Source of the DNA: Caldifarciminota bacterium | Lineage (GTDB): Bacteria; Hydrothermota; Tepidihabitantia; SM23-42 | Direction of reading: 5' to 3' | Length of the DNA stretch: 64,000 bases | Assembly (NCBI GenBank): GCA_027026255.1 | Contig: JALVOT010000003.1 | Span: 62,001 to 126,000 of the forward strand | Notes under the pieces: generated by a model | Databases searched by the model: none | The model's input: only the letters and a program-made list of their open reading frames with translations | Told to the model about the DNA's origin: nothing | Shown: positions 17,223 to 25,856 of the stretch, one piece after another | Position numbering within the stretch: the first letter of the stretch is position 1 | Layout of the letters: the number at the start of each line of letters is the position of its first letter | Position numbers and translations under genes: made by a program

Positions 17223-19547
17223 CTATTTCTTTGCAGAAGGATAAAAATTATAATAATAATGGTGCTGGCGGTAATAATGCCCTTCAAAATCGACCCCATT
17301 GAGGACAAAACCTACAATCTTATCCCCGGCCCTTTCTAATTCTTCTTTTACTTCAACAACAGCATCCCGGCTTGTTTTACGCGCCATAACAACGACGATA
17401 ATTCCATCACAGATTTTGCCGAGGACACGGGCATCGGCAATACCCAAAGACGGTGGTGCATCAATAAGAATGAATTCATAATTTTTCTTCAATTCCTGAA
17501 GCACCTCAAGCATTCTTGCTGAACCGAGGAGTTCTGATGGATTGGTAGGGATTGTACCACTGGTTATGAAATGAAAATTTTCAAAAGTACCCTTTTTAAT
17601 CGCATCCTTCAATTTTAACTTCTTAATCAGAACATCAGACAAACCATGACGATTATCGCTTACAAACTGTTGAAAATATGTATGAAGCATTGGCCTGCGG
17701 AAATCGCAGTCCAGGATTATCACCTTGTGCCCCTGCTGGGCGAATGTAATACCTAAATTAATACAGGTTGTTGTCTTACCTTCCTGGGGTAAAGTTGAGG
17801 TAACCAAAATAGTTTTTAGCGGCTTGGCGGCTGCGGAAAATGCAAGGTTTGTTCTCAAAATACGATATGCCTCAGCGATTCGCGAATAGGGTTCATGAAT
17901 TGTTGGGATGTGTCGATTACGATTTTTGACAAAAGGAACTGTTGTCAGAACTGAAAGTCCGGTCAATTCCTCAATTTCCTTGGTACTCTTTAAAGAAGTA
18001 TCCAGGTATTCCAATAAGAATGCGCCGCCGATTCCGATAATAATGCCCAGGAGAAAACCAAGAATAGTATTTTGTTTCTTCTTGGGGGCTATCGGATTCT
18101 CCGGTGGAATTGCCTCATCAATTATCCGTGCCTCGCTAATCTGCATTGCCTCGGCAATCTTCGACTCTTCAAGCTTACCAAGAAGCATTGTATAAATTTC
18201 TTCATTAGCGAGTTTCTTCCTCTCCAACTGGGCAAGATTCACCTCAGCCGCAGGTAACTGTTTCAATTTTCGATTCTGTCTTGCAATAATTTGATTCAAC
18301 GCTTCGATACTACTCTGGAGGGCAATTTTTTTTGTCTCCTTAGAAATTATATTAGAAACAATAGATTGAAAAATCGGGTCATTAATTGAAGGTCCGGCCA
18401 GGGCAATCTGACGCGTTGCCTTCTTTAATTCCTCCTCGGTCGCCTGAATATCGGCTTCAACCCGGGCTAAATCTTTGCCCTTTTCACCCCTGCTGAGTAA
18501 TTCCTGTTTCTTAATTTGAAGAGACTTCAACTTCTCTTTTAAAGAAAGAACAATCGGACTTTTTGAAATTGTCGGAAAAGATGCCATCCTCTTGTATGCA
18601 CCATATGCTGCCTCATCCTTGGATAATTCAGCCTCTAAATTACTTATCGAACTCTCAATCTCATGAAGTTCTACCAGCGCCTTCTCCTTCTGAGTTTCAA
18701 AATCGGCAAGGGATTTAATAATCTCTTTGGCTGATTCCTGCAAGAGAAAAATCCCGGTTTTTTCTTTATATTTACGAAGTTCTTCTTCGGTTCGGTTAAG
18801 TTCCTCTCCAAAAATTTTTATCTGGCTATCGATAAATTCCTTGGAACCACGAGCCGATTCTCTAATAACCTGGAGACAGTAATTTATATACTCCCGGGCC
18901 AGGGTATTGGCAATGAGCGCGGCAAGGCGGGGATTTCTGGAACGTGCCTTTAAAAGCACCAGGGCGGTATTCTTAATCTGACTGGCATTTATATTGGACA
19001 GCAGGTCATCAACCTTCTTTTCCATATCAATAATCTTAACTTCTAAAATGTCCTTGTCCTTGGGTTTTTTCTTGACCTTGAATTGTATTCCATCCTTTCT
19101 AAACATCCTTCCCAGTTCTCCCCGGCCAATCTCATTTCCATCTTTATCCTGAAATATAAATTTATCATCGGTAAATTTCAAATAATATTTACCTGGGGGA
19201 AATTTTTCCGAAACAGCGATGGAATCAAAAAAGCTGTAATCCTCATTCTTGGGAACAAAGTTTAGACCAAGTTTTTTGATAACCGTTCGGGCGATAGTTC
19301 GACTACGCACGATTTCCAATTGACCCTCCACCGGGTCAATGGTCTGCGGTGTATAAATTTCTGAAAAGAACATCGGTTTTGATTCGGATAAATCGAGTTT
19401 AAATTTTACCCGGGCCTCATAAACCTTTGGTAAAATAAAACTGGCAATCAGAGCCACAGCAGTAGTAACTACGACGCAAATAATAATCATCTTGCGCCGT
19501 TCCATTATTATATCAAGGTAATCCTGTAATGTTGGTTCAGACTTCAT
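17223..19547 (-). CDS. Polysaccharide co-polymerase/BY-kinase (Wzc type)
   Basis: A 774-residue inner-membrane protein. The N-terminal Wzz domain has one membrane helix near residues 20-40 and a long periplasmic coiled coil; a second helix (FLLGIIIGIGGAFLL) lies near residue 505. The cytoplasmic tyrosine-kinase domain has Walker A (TSTLPQEGKTTT), Walker A' (VIILDCDFRRP) and Walker B (FILIDAPPS). The C-terminus is a tyrosine cluster (YYRQHHYYYNFY) that would be autophosphorylated. Such proteins set chain length and export of capsule or exopolysaccharide. It overlaps the Wza-like gene by 4 nt, but no glycosyltransferase or Wzy gene is nearby, so the polymer is unknown. Confidence 0.93.
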   Translation of the reverse strand: MKSEPTLQDYLDIIMERRKMIIICVVVTTAVALIASFILPKVYEARVKFKLDLSESKPMFFSEIYTPQTIDPVEGQLEIVRSRTIARTVIKKLGLNFVPKNEDYSFFDSIAVSEKFPPGKYYLKFTDDKFIFQDKDGNEIGRGELGRMFRKDGIQFKVKKKPKDKDILEVKIIDMEKKVDDLLSNINASQIKNTALVLLKARSRNPRLAALIANTLAREYINYCLQVIRESARGSKEFIDSQIKIFGEELNRTEEELRKYKEKTGIFLLQESAKEIIKSLADFETQKEKALVELHEIESSISNLEAELSKDEAAYGAYKRMASFPTISKSPIVLSLKEKLKSLQIKKQELLSRGEKGKDLARVEADIQATEEELKKATRQIALAGPSINDPIFQSIVSNIISKETKKIALQSSIEALNQIIARQNRKLKQLPAAEVNLAQLERKKLANEEIYTMLLGKLEESKIAEAMQISEARIIDEAIPPENPIAPKKKQNTILGFLLGIIIGIGGAFLLEYLDTSLKSTKEIEELTGLSVLTTVPFVKNRNRHIPTIHEPYSRIAEAYRILRTNLAFSAAAKPLKTILVTSTLPQEGKTTTCINLGITFAQQGHKVIILDCDFRRPMLHTYFQQFVSDNRHGLSDVLIKKLKLKDAIKKGTFENFHFITSGTIPTNPSELLGSARMLEVLQELKKNYEFILIDAPPSLGIADARVLGKICDGIIVVVMARKTSRDAVVEVKEELERAGDKIVGFVLNGVDFEGHYYRQHHYYYNFYPSAKK

Positions 19548-20122
19548 TTCGCGACCGCATTATAGATTTGAAGTAACAATGTTCCCAGGGTTAAAAGCAC
19601 CGACCATTCCTGTAGTGCAGGCATAAATCGCCTGGGAACAATCACCACATCACCTGGGCTCAAACTGAGTTCATCTGTATTTTTCCCGCTTTTCAAAATA
19701 TTTTCAAAATCAACTATCCGTTCAGCACCAATATTCAAAATCTTTATTTTACTCAAACTTCCCCTTTCGGTTGGTCCCCCGGCCTGGGCGAGAAGATTTG
19801 AAAGATTATCTTCACTCTTAATATAATAAAAACCCGGCCTCTTCACTTCACCGAAAATATTTATTCGAAAATAGAAATCAACATTAATAAAGACATCACC
19901 GTAATAATTATGAAACTTTTTAATGAGCAGGTTACGAAGTGAATCAACACCGATATCTTTAATAGGAATCTTGCCAAATAATGGAATATTCAGGCTCGTA
20001 TCCACATCAACATAATATTTTCCGCTCAAATCCGGCTGCCGCCATAATTCTATGGCAACGGCGTCATTGGGTAAAAGATATAAATCAGCACCCATTAAGA
20101 ATAACATAAAAATAAATTGCAT
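19544..20122 (-). CDS. Polysaccharide export protein (Wza-like, SLBB)
   Basis: A 192-residue protein with a short hydrophobic signal-like start. It has a Poly_export domain (about residues 18-80: LPNDAVAIELWRQPDLSG, then LFGKIPIKDIG) and an SLBB repeat (about 85-140: INIFGEVKRPGFYYI). A C-terminal helix (LLTLGTLLLQIYNAV) may reach the outer membrane. It is shorter than E. coli Wza and has one clear SLBB repeat. The ATG lies 7 nt after a consensus -10, so the operon transcript is probably leaderless. Confidence 0.88.
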   Translation of the reverse strand: MQFIFMLFLMGADLYLLPNDAVAIELWRQPDLSGKYYVDVDTSLNIPLFGKIPIKDIGVDSLRNLLIKKFHNYYGDVFINVDFYFRINIFGEVKRPGFYYIKSEDNLSNLLAQAGGPTERGSLSKIKILNIGAERIVDFENILKSGKNTDELSLSPGDVVIVPRRFMPALQEWSVLLTLGTLLLQIYNAVAK

Positions 20123-20129
20123 TGGGGTA

Positions 20130-20157
20130 AGTATATCAAAATTTTAAGTGATGTCAA
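20130..20157 (-). promoter_or_regulatory. Promoter of the wza-like/wzc/ftsB/ricT/mazG-rsmG operon (leaderless type)
   Basis: Minus strand: TTGACA (20157-20152), 16-bp spacer, TATACT (20135-20130); ATG 7 nt further on. Confidence 0.75.
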
Positions 20158-20317
20158 GATGAATATGCAAAATAATCGATGCCCATATTATTTTGGAGAA
20201 AAGTCCGCAATCATCAGTTGTTATAAATGGTCAGCAATAACAGTGAATCAATGTCCGGTGGCGACTCTCAACCGGGGGTTTATCGTTCTTGCGATAAGCC
20301 GGAGAACGAATGTATCT

Positions 20318-20517
20318 TATGCCATAAAAAGGGTATATTCATAAACCGGCCTATTGATAAATTTTCCACCATTTTCGATAAGATGAGTGTGAATCCAAAA
20401 AGACACCGCCCGCTCAATAGCCTGTAATACTTGATAAATCCATTTATGCTCCTTATTCCTTAAAACCCACAATTCAGCCCGATGGGGGACAATCTCAACT
20501 TCACCCTTTTGAAAAGA
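20318..20517 (-). pseudogene. Possible truncated coding remnant in the 590-bp intergenic region
   Basis: Between 20158 and 20515 no intact gene is seen. One minus-strand frame is open for about 66 codons with protein-like content (VPHRAELWVLRNKEHKW, then IYQVLQAIERAVSFW and ENGGKFINRPVYEY) and ends at a TAA at 20320-20318. It has no start codon or ribosome site, and its upstream end runs into the 23-bp repeat at 20516. It looks like a fragment of a lost gene; the family is not recognised. Confidence 0.3.
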
Positions 20518-20538
20518 TTATTTTTGACTTAATTCGGG
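20516..20538 (+). repeat. 23-bp promoter-proximal repeat, copy 1
   Basis: A perfect 23-of-23 match to 50078-50100 (begins GATTATTTTTGAC, ends TTAATTCGGG). Here it ends 6 bp before the -35 of the subtilase gene. It could be a regulator binding site or an upstream promoter (it contains TTGACT). Confidence 0.7.
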
Positions 20539-20544
20539 GCACCC

Positions 20545-20572
20545 TTGACAATTTGTATTTTTTTGTTATAAT
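20545..20572 (+). promoter_or_regulatory. Promoter of the secreted subtilase gene
   Basis: TTGACA (20545-20550), 16-bp spacer, TATAAT (20567-20572). Transcription from about 20579 gives a leader of some 135 nt. Confidence 0.8.
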
Positions 20573-20608
20573 AAAATAATAATCCATAGGCTTAAGGTTC
20601 AGGCATTA

Positions 20609-20676
20609 CAAGGCTCAGACCTTGAAAGGGGGTGAGAAATAAAATACATAATCTGAATACGACAGAGTTCGTATTC
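20609..20676 (+). promoter_or_regulatory. Structured 5' leader of the subtilase mRNA
   Basis: Two hairpins are visible: CAAGG(CTCAGA)CCTTG at 20609-20624 and an 8-bp stem GAATACGA ... TCGTATTC at 20655-20676 with a 6-nt loop. The gene's ribosome site AGAAGGAGG (about 20701-20709) lies outside both. No known riboswitch class is recognised. Confidence 0.45.
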
Positions 20677-20714
20677 TGCGTGCAAAAATCAAAAACAGAG
20701 AGAAGGAGGTTAAT

Positions 20715-23700
20715 ATGGTCATTGCACTGATTCTAACGGTGGGATTGCTGCATAGCACGGCAATTCCATTGACTACAGCCAGGGGGATTCAGAATTCATT
20801 TCACCAACAATCATCTCAAATTTCTAAAGTGCCAGTTTCTAAGGTACCGGTAAACAAGGCATCTTTTATAAAACAAGAACATACTCGGTTTATTCCGGTG
20901 AAATATGGTAATGCAACTGAGATTCAGTTTTCCAACGGAATTAAATTTGACACAAAGACCCTTGGTAAATCAGGTGAACCAGCATTAATTGCTGATTTAA
21001 GCTATAAACCGGGTGAATCTTCATATTATATAATTCAATTCTCAGGGCCAATCTATCAGGAACAGCGGAATTGGTTAAAAAACAAGGGCATTAAAATCCA
21101 CTTCATTATCCCCAGATACGGCTTTGTCTGTACCATAAAGGATCCCGCAACCCTTCAAAAATTAAAAGACAATCCCGGTATAAACTGGATTGGCCTTTAT
21201 CAACCCGCCTATAAGATTTCAAAATTATTTGACCGGGTAGAGGATAAGCATAAAGCAACAATACTCCTCTTCTTAGACGCCGATATAAATAAGGTTTTAG
21301 AACAGGTTAAGACAATTACAAAGTCAAACGAGTTTATCACCTCGGACAACGGAATAAATAAGATCATCCAGGGCGTCATAAATAAATCCTCGATTAACCA
21401 GATTGCTCGAATTCCAGGAGTTTACTGGATTGAACCCTATATTCAACCAAAACTTTACAATGATAATGTCCAGTGGATTCTTCAGGACGCCCAATCCGGT
21501 GTGCGCAATATCTGGAACAAGGGAATTCATGGAGAGGACGAAATTGTTAATAACTGTGATTCAGGTGTTAATACCCAACATTATCAACACCGTTCCGGCA
21601 GTTTCCAAATAAGAACCTGGGGCTATTATCCTTCACATCATGCTATTGTTGCCTACGATTCGGGTGCCCCATCAAACATCGTATTTGGTGATGGTGCTGG
21701 AGCATCTTATCATGGAACCCATACTGCCTGTACCATCACCGGTGATGATGCACCCCTGGGTAATTCAAATTACGACGGTATTGCACCCAAATCAAAGCTC
21801 TACTTCAATGACTGCGGGGATAATACATCCGGAAGTGTCTATACCTTCCCTGATTTGAATGACCTTTACATCCGTCCATACAACAAACACTATCCACCTA
21901 TCCGCGCCCATATAAGTTCCAATTCCTGGGGTGCAAATAACTCCGGTGCATACGATGCAGAGTGTCTTCAAGCTGATCAATTTATGTGGGGACATAAGGA
22001 TTTCTTACTCCTGTATGCAAGTGGGAATGCCGGCACAAACGGCAGTGTTGGCTCACCCGCATCTGCCAAGGATGTTGTTACAGTGGGCGGTGTCCTTAAT
22101 GGAAGTAGATTCCACAGATTCTATTCATCAACCAGCCGCGGACCAACCAAGGACGGCAGAATAAAACCGACAATTGTTGCACCGGCCCAGAATGTATATT
22201 CTGCAACCTCAGGGACAAATAATTACAGTGGTATGGGCGGTACAAGTATGGCCTGTCCAGGTGCTGCCGGCGCGGCGGTCCTGGTACGTCAATATATAAG
22301 AGAAGGCTGGTATCCAACCGGACAAAAGAATCCAGACAACGCAGTAAACTTTATCAGTGCCTCACTTATAAAGGCAATTCTAATCAACTGTGCAGACCCT
22401 GATATCAGCAGCAACGGTAATCCGCCCTATTATTCAATTCCCAGTATGAGGGTTGGATGGGGTAGAATTGACCTTGATTCTACGCTCTATTTTGCCGGTG
22501 ATGCACGTAAAACCCTATTGGTTGATGATACGGTTGGTGTCCTTACCGGTGAGCGGGTGGATTATCATTTCAGACTTCCCTCAGGAGCCCGGAATCTGAA
22601 GATTACCTTAGTCTGGACCGATTATCCAGGCAATCCTGCAATTCAAACCCAGATTGTCAATGACTTAGACCTTTCCGCCCGTATCGGTAATACATATTAT
22701 CGTGGTAACCAATATTCCGGTGGTCAATCAGTATCCAACCCCTCAGGACGCGATTCGATCAATGTCGAGGAATGCATCAGGGTTAACAACCCGGGTTCAG
22801 GTGATTGGCTGATTTCAGTTGAAGCCAGAAATGTACCGATAGGCCCGCAACCCTTCAGTCTGGTTATTACCTATAATGCAGGCTCAGTTGCCGGAGTCGT
22901 TACCCTGGACAAACCGGTTTACAGGGCAAATGATTTTGTGACTGATACGGTCAGGGTCAGAGTCGAAGATACAAATTATGGTTCTGCAGGCTCGGTTGAC
23001 CATGTAATGGTTCAGGTCCGCAGTTCATTAACTGAAACCCGGCCTGAGACATTATCCTGTACTGAATATGGTAATGGTGCCTATATCTTCAGTGGCGAAA
23101 TTTCTCTGCTCTTTGGTAAACCAGTGCATGGTGATGGTAAACTTTCGGTCTCTCAGGGTGATACGATCTGGGTTTCATATGTTGATAATAATCCCTCATA
23201 CACTTCAATGACCTGGGCAGGTGTAGATGCCGAATATTTTTTAATCAACAATGTTCATGCGGAAAATATCCAAGCGGTATCTGCCGAGATTTGCTGGAAT
23301 ACCAATGATAACAGTAATTCAAAGGTTTATTATGGAACCGACCCTAATAATCTGAATCATACTGCCGGTATAGATACACCTTATGTGGCACAGCATCGTG
23401 TAAGGTTATCGGGTTTGACCCCGAATGCTTTATACTACTATGATGTGGAATCAAGGGATTTCCGCGGCAATGCAGTAAAAGACAATAACGGTGGTCATCA
23501 CTATACATTTACAACAAATGCTGCTGGTGGCGGCACTGATGTTCTGGTAGTGGTTTTGAACAATAATCTTTCCGGCGTGGAGTTCGCCCATCCGGACTTT
23601 CTTGCCAAGGCATTGGATGCCGGCGGCTGGACCTATAACTGGTGGTCGACCAAGGACGACGGGGCAATTACCCGGAACCAATTAAAACAGTATAAAGCAG

Positions 23701-25265
23701 TCTTTTTCCAGGCGGGACAGGAAAACTATCCACCCTGGACTGTCGCCCAGAAAGAGACAATCAAACTCTATCATAATGGTGGTGCACGATTCGCAATGAC
23801 CGGCCACGACATTGGTTGGGCACCCTGGAAAAACAATCAAGAAGCGGATACTCTATTCTGTAAGGACTATCTCCATTTCCGTTATATTGGTGATATTACT
23901 GCCACAAGTTGGACAACACTGCACGGCATTGCAGGTGACCCGATATCCGGCTCACATACTGGTGGTGTTCAATACCAGCCCTTCCGACAGGGTGCAGCCG
24001 GGGATTCAATTCGACTCTCAGGAACCGGTGCTCCTGGAACCGGAACCTATGTCTGGCATGGCAATGCAGCAAATGATTCCTGTGCAATTAAATGGGAATC
24101 CCAGAACAATATGGGCACTTCAGGTGACGGTATCTGGGGTGGACATAAGACCCGGGTTGTAACCAATGTCTTTGAAATAACACAGATTGACACAGCAAAT
24201 CCGAACAGTACAATAAGAACCGACATCCTGAATAAGTTGTTCATCTGGTTAATTGGTCACGACCACCCTGATGTTTCAATCACCTCACCGGTAGGTGGAC
24301 GGACCTATACTTCAGATACAATCACAATCTCCTGGAATGCCGCAAGTCACGGCGGTGCTGCGATTGATACGACCTGGATTAAATACTCACCCGATGGCGG
24401 ACAGACCTGGTTTGTAATCACCTCAGGCACCAATGTTACTTCACCCTACCAATGGGATGTGAGCAATTTAAGCAATGGATCACATTACCAGGTAAAGATT
24501 ACGGTCTGCGATAAGAATGTTTATCCTTCAATGAAGGGTTCAGGGCAGACTACAGACTTTACGATCAATATTGCAGGTAATGACTTCGCAGGTCCCAGGG
24601 TATTACCACAATCGATTATTGTTAGACACAATCCGATGATTGTAACACCTTCGAACACAAGTATGTTATTTCAGGCTGCAGTCAATGATTCATCAACTGG
24701 ACTGAGTAATATATCCGCGGCGGAATGGTCATATGGCAGTTCACCATCATCTGCCGGCAATGGTTTCCCGATGTTTGCTCTGGACGGCTCATTCAATGAA
24801 ATCCAGGAAGTTACGGCTGACACCCTTTATTTTACCTACACCTCAGGCAACACTGAAATTTGTACCCTCTGGGTACGTGGTAAGGATGCCGCAAACAACT
24901 GGGGTAATGCATTAATGCGCACCTTCACAATCATCGATGGAGTTCTCTCGGCACCCGGTGTTTCAGATACTGGCGAAAGACTCCCTGTCCATTTTGCACT
25001 CTCTGCACCTATGCCCAATCCATTCTCAAATGCCGTTGCAATTCAGTATGCAGTTCCCAGACCGAAGAAAATCAGTCTCCAGGTTTATAACTGTCTTGGC
25101 CAGGTTGTAAAGACCCTGGTTGACAACACGGTGAAACCTGGAATCTACAAGGTCTTCTGGGATGGAACCGATAATCAGAATCGCCGAGTAAGTGCCGGTA
25201 TATACTTCTACCGCTTAACCACGGATGAATACACGAGCACGAAAAAGACTGTGATGATTAAATAG
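20715..25265 (+). CDS. Large secreted subtilisin-like protease with C-terminal sorting domain
   Basis: A 1516-residue secreted S8 serine peptidase. A signal peptide (about residues 1-23) is followed by propeptide-like regions to about residue 245. The catalytic triad is complete: Asp in CDSGVN (about 281), His in YHGTHT (about 334) and Ser in GGTSMACP (about 510). A jelly-roll-like domain follows (about 590-725), then a fibronectin III domain (about 850-925), a GATase/ThuA-like region (about 935-1165) and Ig-like strands. The last 80 residues are the FlgD/T9SS-type sorting domain (PMPNPFSNA, FWDGTDNQNRRV, GIYFYRLTT). It stands alone with its own promoter, leader and terminator. Natural substrate unknown; extracellular protein scavenging or surface maturation is plausible. 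Confidence 0.92.
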   Translation: MVIALILTVGLLHSTAIPLTTARGIQNSFHQQSSQISKVPVSKVPVNKASFIKQEHTRFIPVKYGNATEIQFSNGIKFDTKTLGKSGEPALIADLSYKPGESSYYIIQFSGPIYQEQRNWLKNKGIKIHFIIPRYGFVCTIKDPATLQKLKDNPGINWIGLYQPAYKISKLFDRVEDKHKATILLFLDADINKVLEQVKTITKSNEFITSDNGINKIIQGVINKSSINQIARIPGVYWIEPYIQPKLYNDNVQWILQDAQSGVRNIWNKGIHGEDEIVNNCDSGVNTQHYQHRSGSFQIRTWGYYPSHHAIVAYDSGAPSNIVFGDGAGASYHGTHTACTITGDDAPLGNSNYDGIAPKSKLYFNDCGDNTSGSVYTFPDLNDLYIRPYNKHYPPIRAHISSNSWGANNSGAYDAECLQADQFMWGHKDFLLLYASGNAGTNGSVGSPASAKDVVTVGGVLNGSRFHRFYSSTSRGPTKDGRIKPTIVAPAQNVYSATSGTNNYSGMGGTSMACPGAAGAAVLVRQYIREGWYPTGQKNPDNAVNFISASLIKAILINCADPDISSNGNPPYYSIPSMRVGWGRIDLDSTLYFAGDARKTLLVDDTVGVLTGERVDYHFRLPSGARNLKITLVWTDYPGNPAIQTQIVNDLDLSARIGNTYYRGNQYSGGQSVSNPSGRDSINVEECIRVNNPGSGDWLISVEARNVPIGPQPFSLVITYNAGSVAGVVTLDKPVYRANDFVTDTVRVRVEDTNYGSAGSVDHVMVQVRSSLTETRPETLSCTEYGNGAYIFSGEISLLFGKPVHGDGKLSVSQGDTIWVSYVDNNPSYTSMTWAGVDAEYFLINNVHAENIQAVSAEICWNTNDNSNSKVYYGTDPNNLNHTAGIDTPYVAQHRVRLSGLTPNALYYYDVESRDFRGNAVKDNNGGHHYTFTTNAAGGGTDVLVVVLNNNLSGVEFAHPDFLAKALDAGGWTYNWWSTKDDGAITRNQLKQYKAVFFQAGQENYPPWTVAQKETIKLYHNGGARFAMTGHDIGWAPWKNNQEADTLFCKDYLHFRYIGDITATSWTTLHGIAGDPISGSHTGGVQYQPFRQGAAGDSIRLSGTGAPGTGTYVWHGNAANDSCAIKWESQNNMGTSGDGIWGGHKTRVVTNVFEITQIDTANPNSTIRTDILNKLFIWLIGHDHPDVSITSPVGGRTYTSDTITISWNAASHGGAAIDTTWIKYSPDGGQTWFVITSGTNVTSPYQWDVSNLSNGSHYQVKITVCDKNVYPSMKGSGQTTDFTINIAGNDFAGPRVLPQSIIVRHNPMIVTPSNTSMLFQAAVNDSSTGLSNISAAEWSYGSSPSSAGNGFPMFALDGSFNEIQEVTADTLYFTYTSGNTEICTLWVRGKDAANNWGNALMRTFTIIDGVLSAPGVSDTGERLPVHFALSAPMPNPFSNAVAIQYAVPRPKKISLQVYNCLGQVVKTLVDNTVKPGIYKVFWDGTDNQNRRVSAGIYFYRLTTDEYTSTKKTVMIK

Positions 25266-25280
25266 AAAATAATGGATTAA

Positions 25281-25315
25281 AAGAGGGGTCGGCTGAAGCC
25301 GACCCCTCTTTGTTT
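25281..25315 (+). terminator. Intrinsic terminator after the subtilase gene
   Basis: A perfect 13-bp GC-rich stem (AAGAGGGGTCGGC with its complement, TGAA loop) followed by TTTGTTT. Confidence 0.9.
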
Positions 25316-25475
25316 AATCAAATTTCAACAATACCGGGTCTGTTAAGAATTGGACCCTGAACACCAAAGTGAAATTCATATGTTGTAATTAAAATCTTAT
25401 TTAGTGTTCCGGTATTTTTTTATTTTTTCCATATCTAAACCGATAACGATGTCTGTTAACGTTTGCAATTATACA

Positions 25476-25503
25476 TTGACAAATTTCAGATTTTGAATAG
25501 AAT
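25476..25503 (+). promoter_or_regulatory. Cold-shock gene promoter
   Basis: TTGACA (25476-25481), 16-bp spacer, TAGAAT (25498-25503). It leaves a leader of about 78 nt. Between the terminator and this promoter (25316-25475) nothing else is seen. Confidence 0.7.
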
Positions 25504-25513
25504 AGAGACAAGC

Positions 25514-25560
25514 CAAACCGTGCGTTGGAGGATGTGTAAGGTTTGCATATTCTCAAACCT
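25514..25560 (+). promoter_or_regulatory. Cold-shock mRNA leader with two alternative helices
   Basis: GGTTTG at 25540-25545 can pair with CAAACC at 25514-25519 or with CAAACC at 25554-25559. The second forms the local hairpin AGGTTTG ... CAAACCT (25539-25560). The two pairings exclude each other. AAAGGAGG at 25576-25583 lies downstream of both. Confidence 0.5.
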
Positions 25561-25587
25561 CAAAATAGGGCTTGAAAGGAGGATTTT

Positions 25588-25794
25588 GTGCCGGCCTACG
25601 GAAAGGTGAAATGGTTCGATAGTAAGAAGGGCTTTGGTTTTATCGAACGGGAAGATGGTAATGGTGATATATTTGTCCACTTCTCTGATATAATTGGTGA
25701 AGGTTATCGGACTTTACATGAAGGTGAAAGAGTTAAGTTTGAGATAAGCCAGACCCCAAAAGGGGATAAAGCCGTTAAAGTCGAACATGCATAA
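25588..25794 (+). CDS. Cold-shock domain protein (CspA family)
   Basis: A 68-residue single OB-fold protein. Both RNA-binding motifs are present: KGFGFIER (RNP1) and DIFVHFS (RNP2), after the usual [11 protein letters not shown] start. It binds single-stranded RNA or DNA and acts as an RNA chaperone. It starts with GTG, 5 nt after a strong AAAGGAGG site. It is monocistronic, with a structured leader and its own terminator, as in cold-inducible csp genes, though family members may also be constitutive. Confidence 0.97.
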   Translation: MPAYGKVKWFDSKKGFGFIEREDGNGDIFVHFSDIIGEGYRTLHEGERVKFEISQTPKGDKAVKVEHA

Positions 25795-25800
25795 ATAAAT

Positions 25801-25827
25801 AAAGCCCCCGTTCGGGGGCTTTATTTT
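25801..25827 (+). terminator. Intrinsic terminator after the cold-shock gene
   Basis: AAAGCCCCCG with CGGGGGCTTT around a TT loop, then TATTTTTAT. Confidence 0.92.
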
Positions 25828-25856
25828 TATCTTACCGAATAAATCAGGAGGCAATA

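Noticed and set aside
20579-20714. Known riboswitch (for example cyclic-di-GMP type) in the subtilase leader
   Set aside because: Two hairpins are present but no conserved core of a class I can name.
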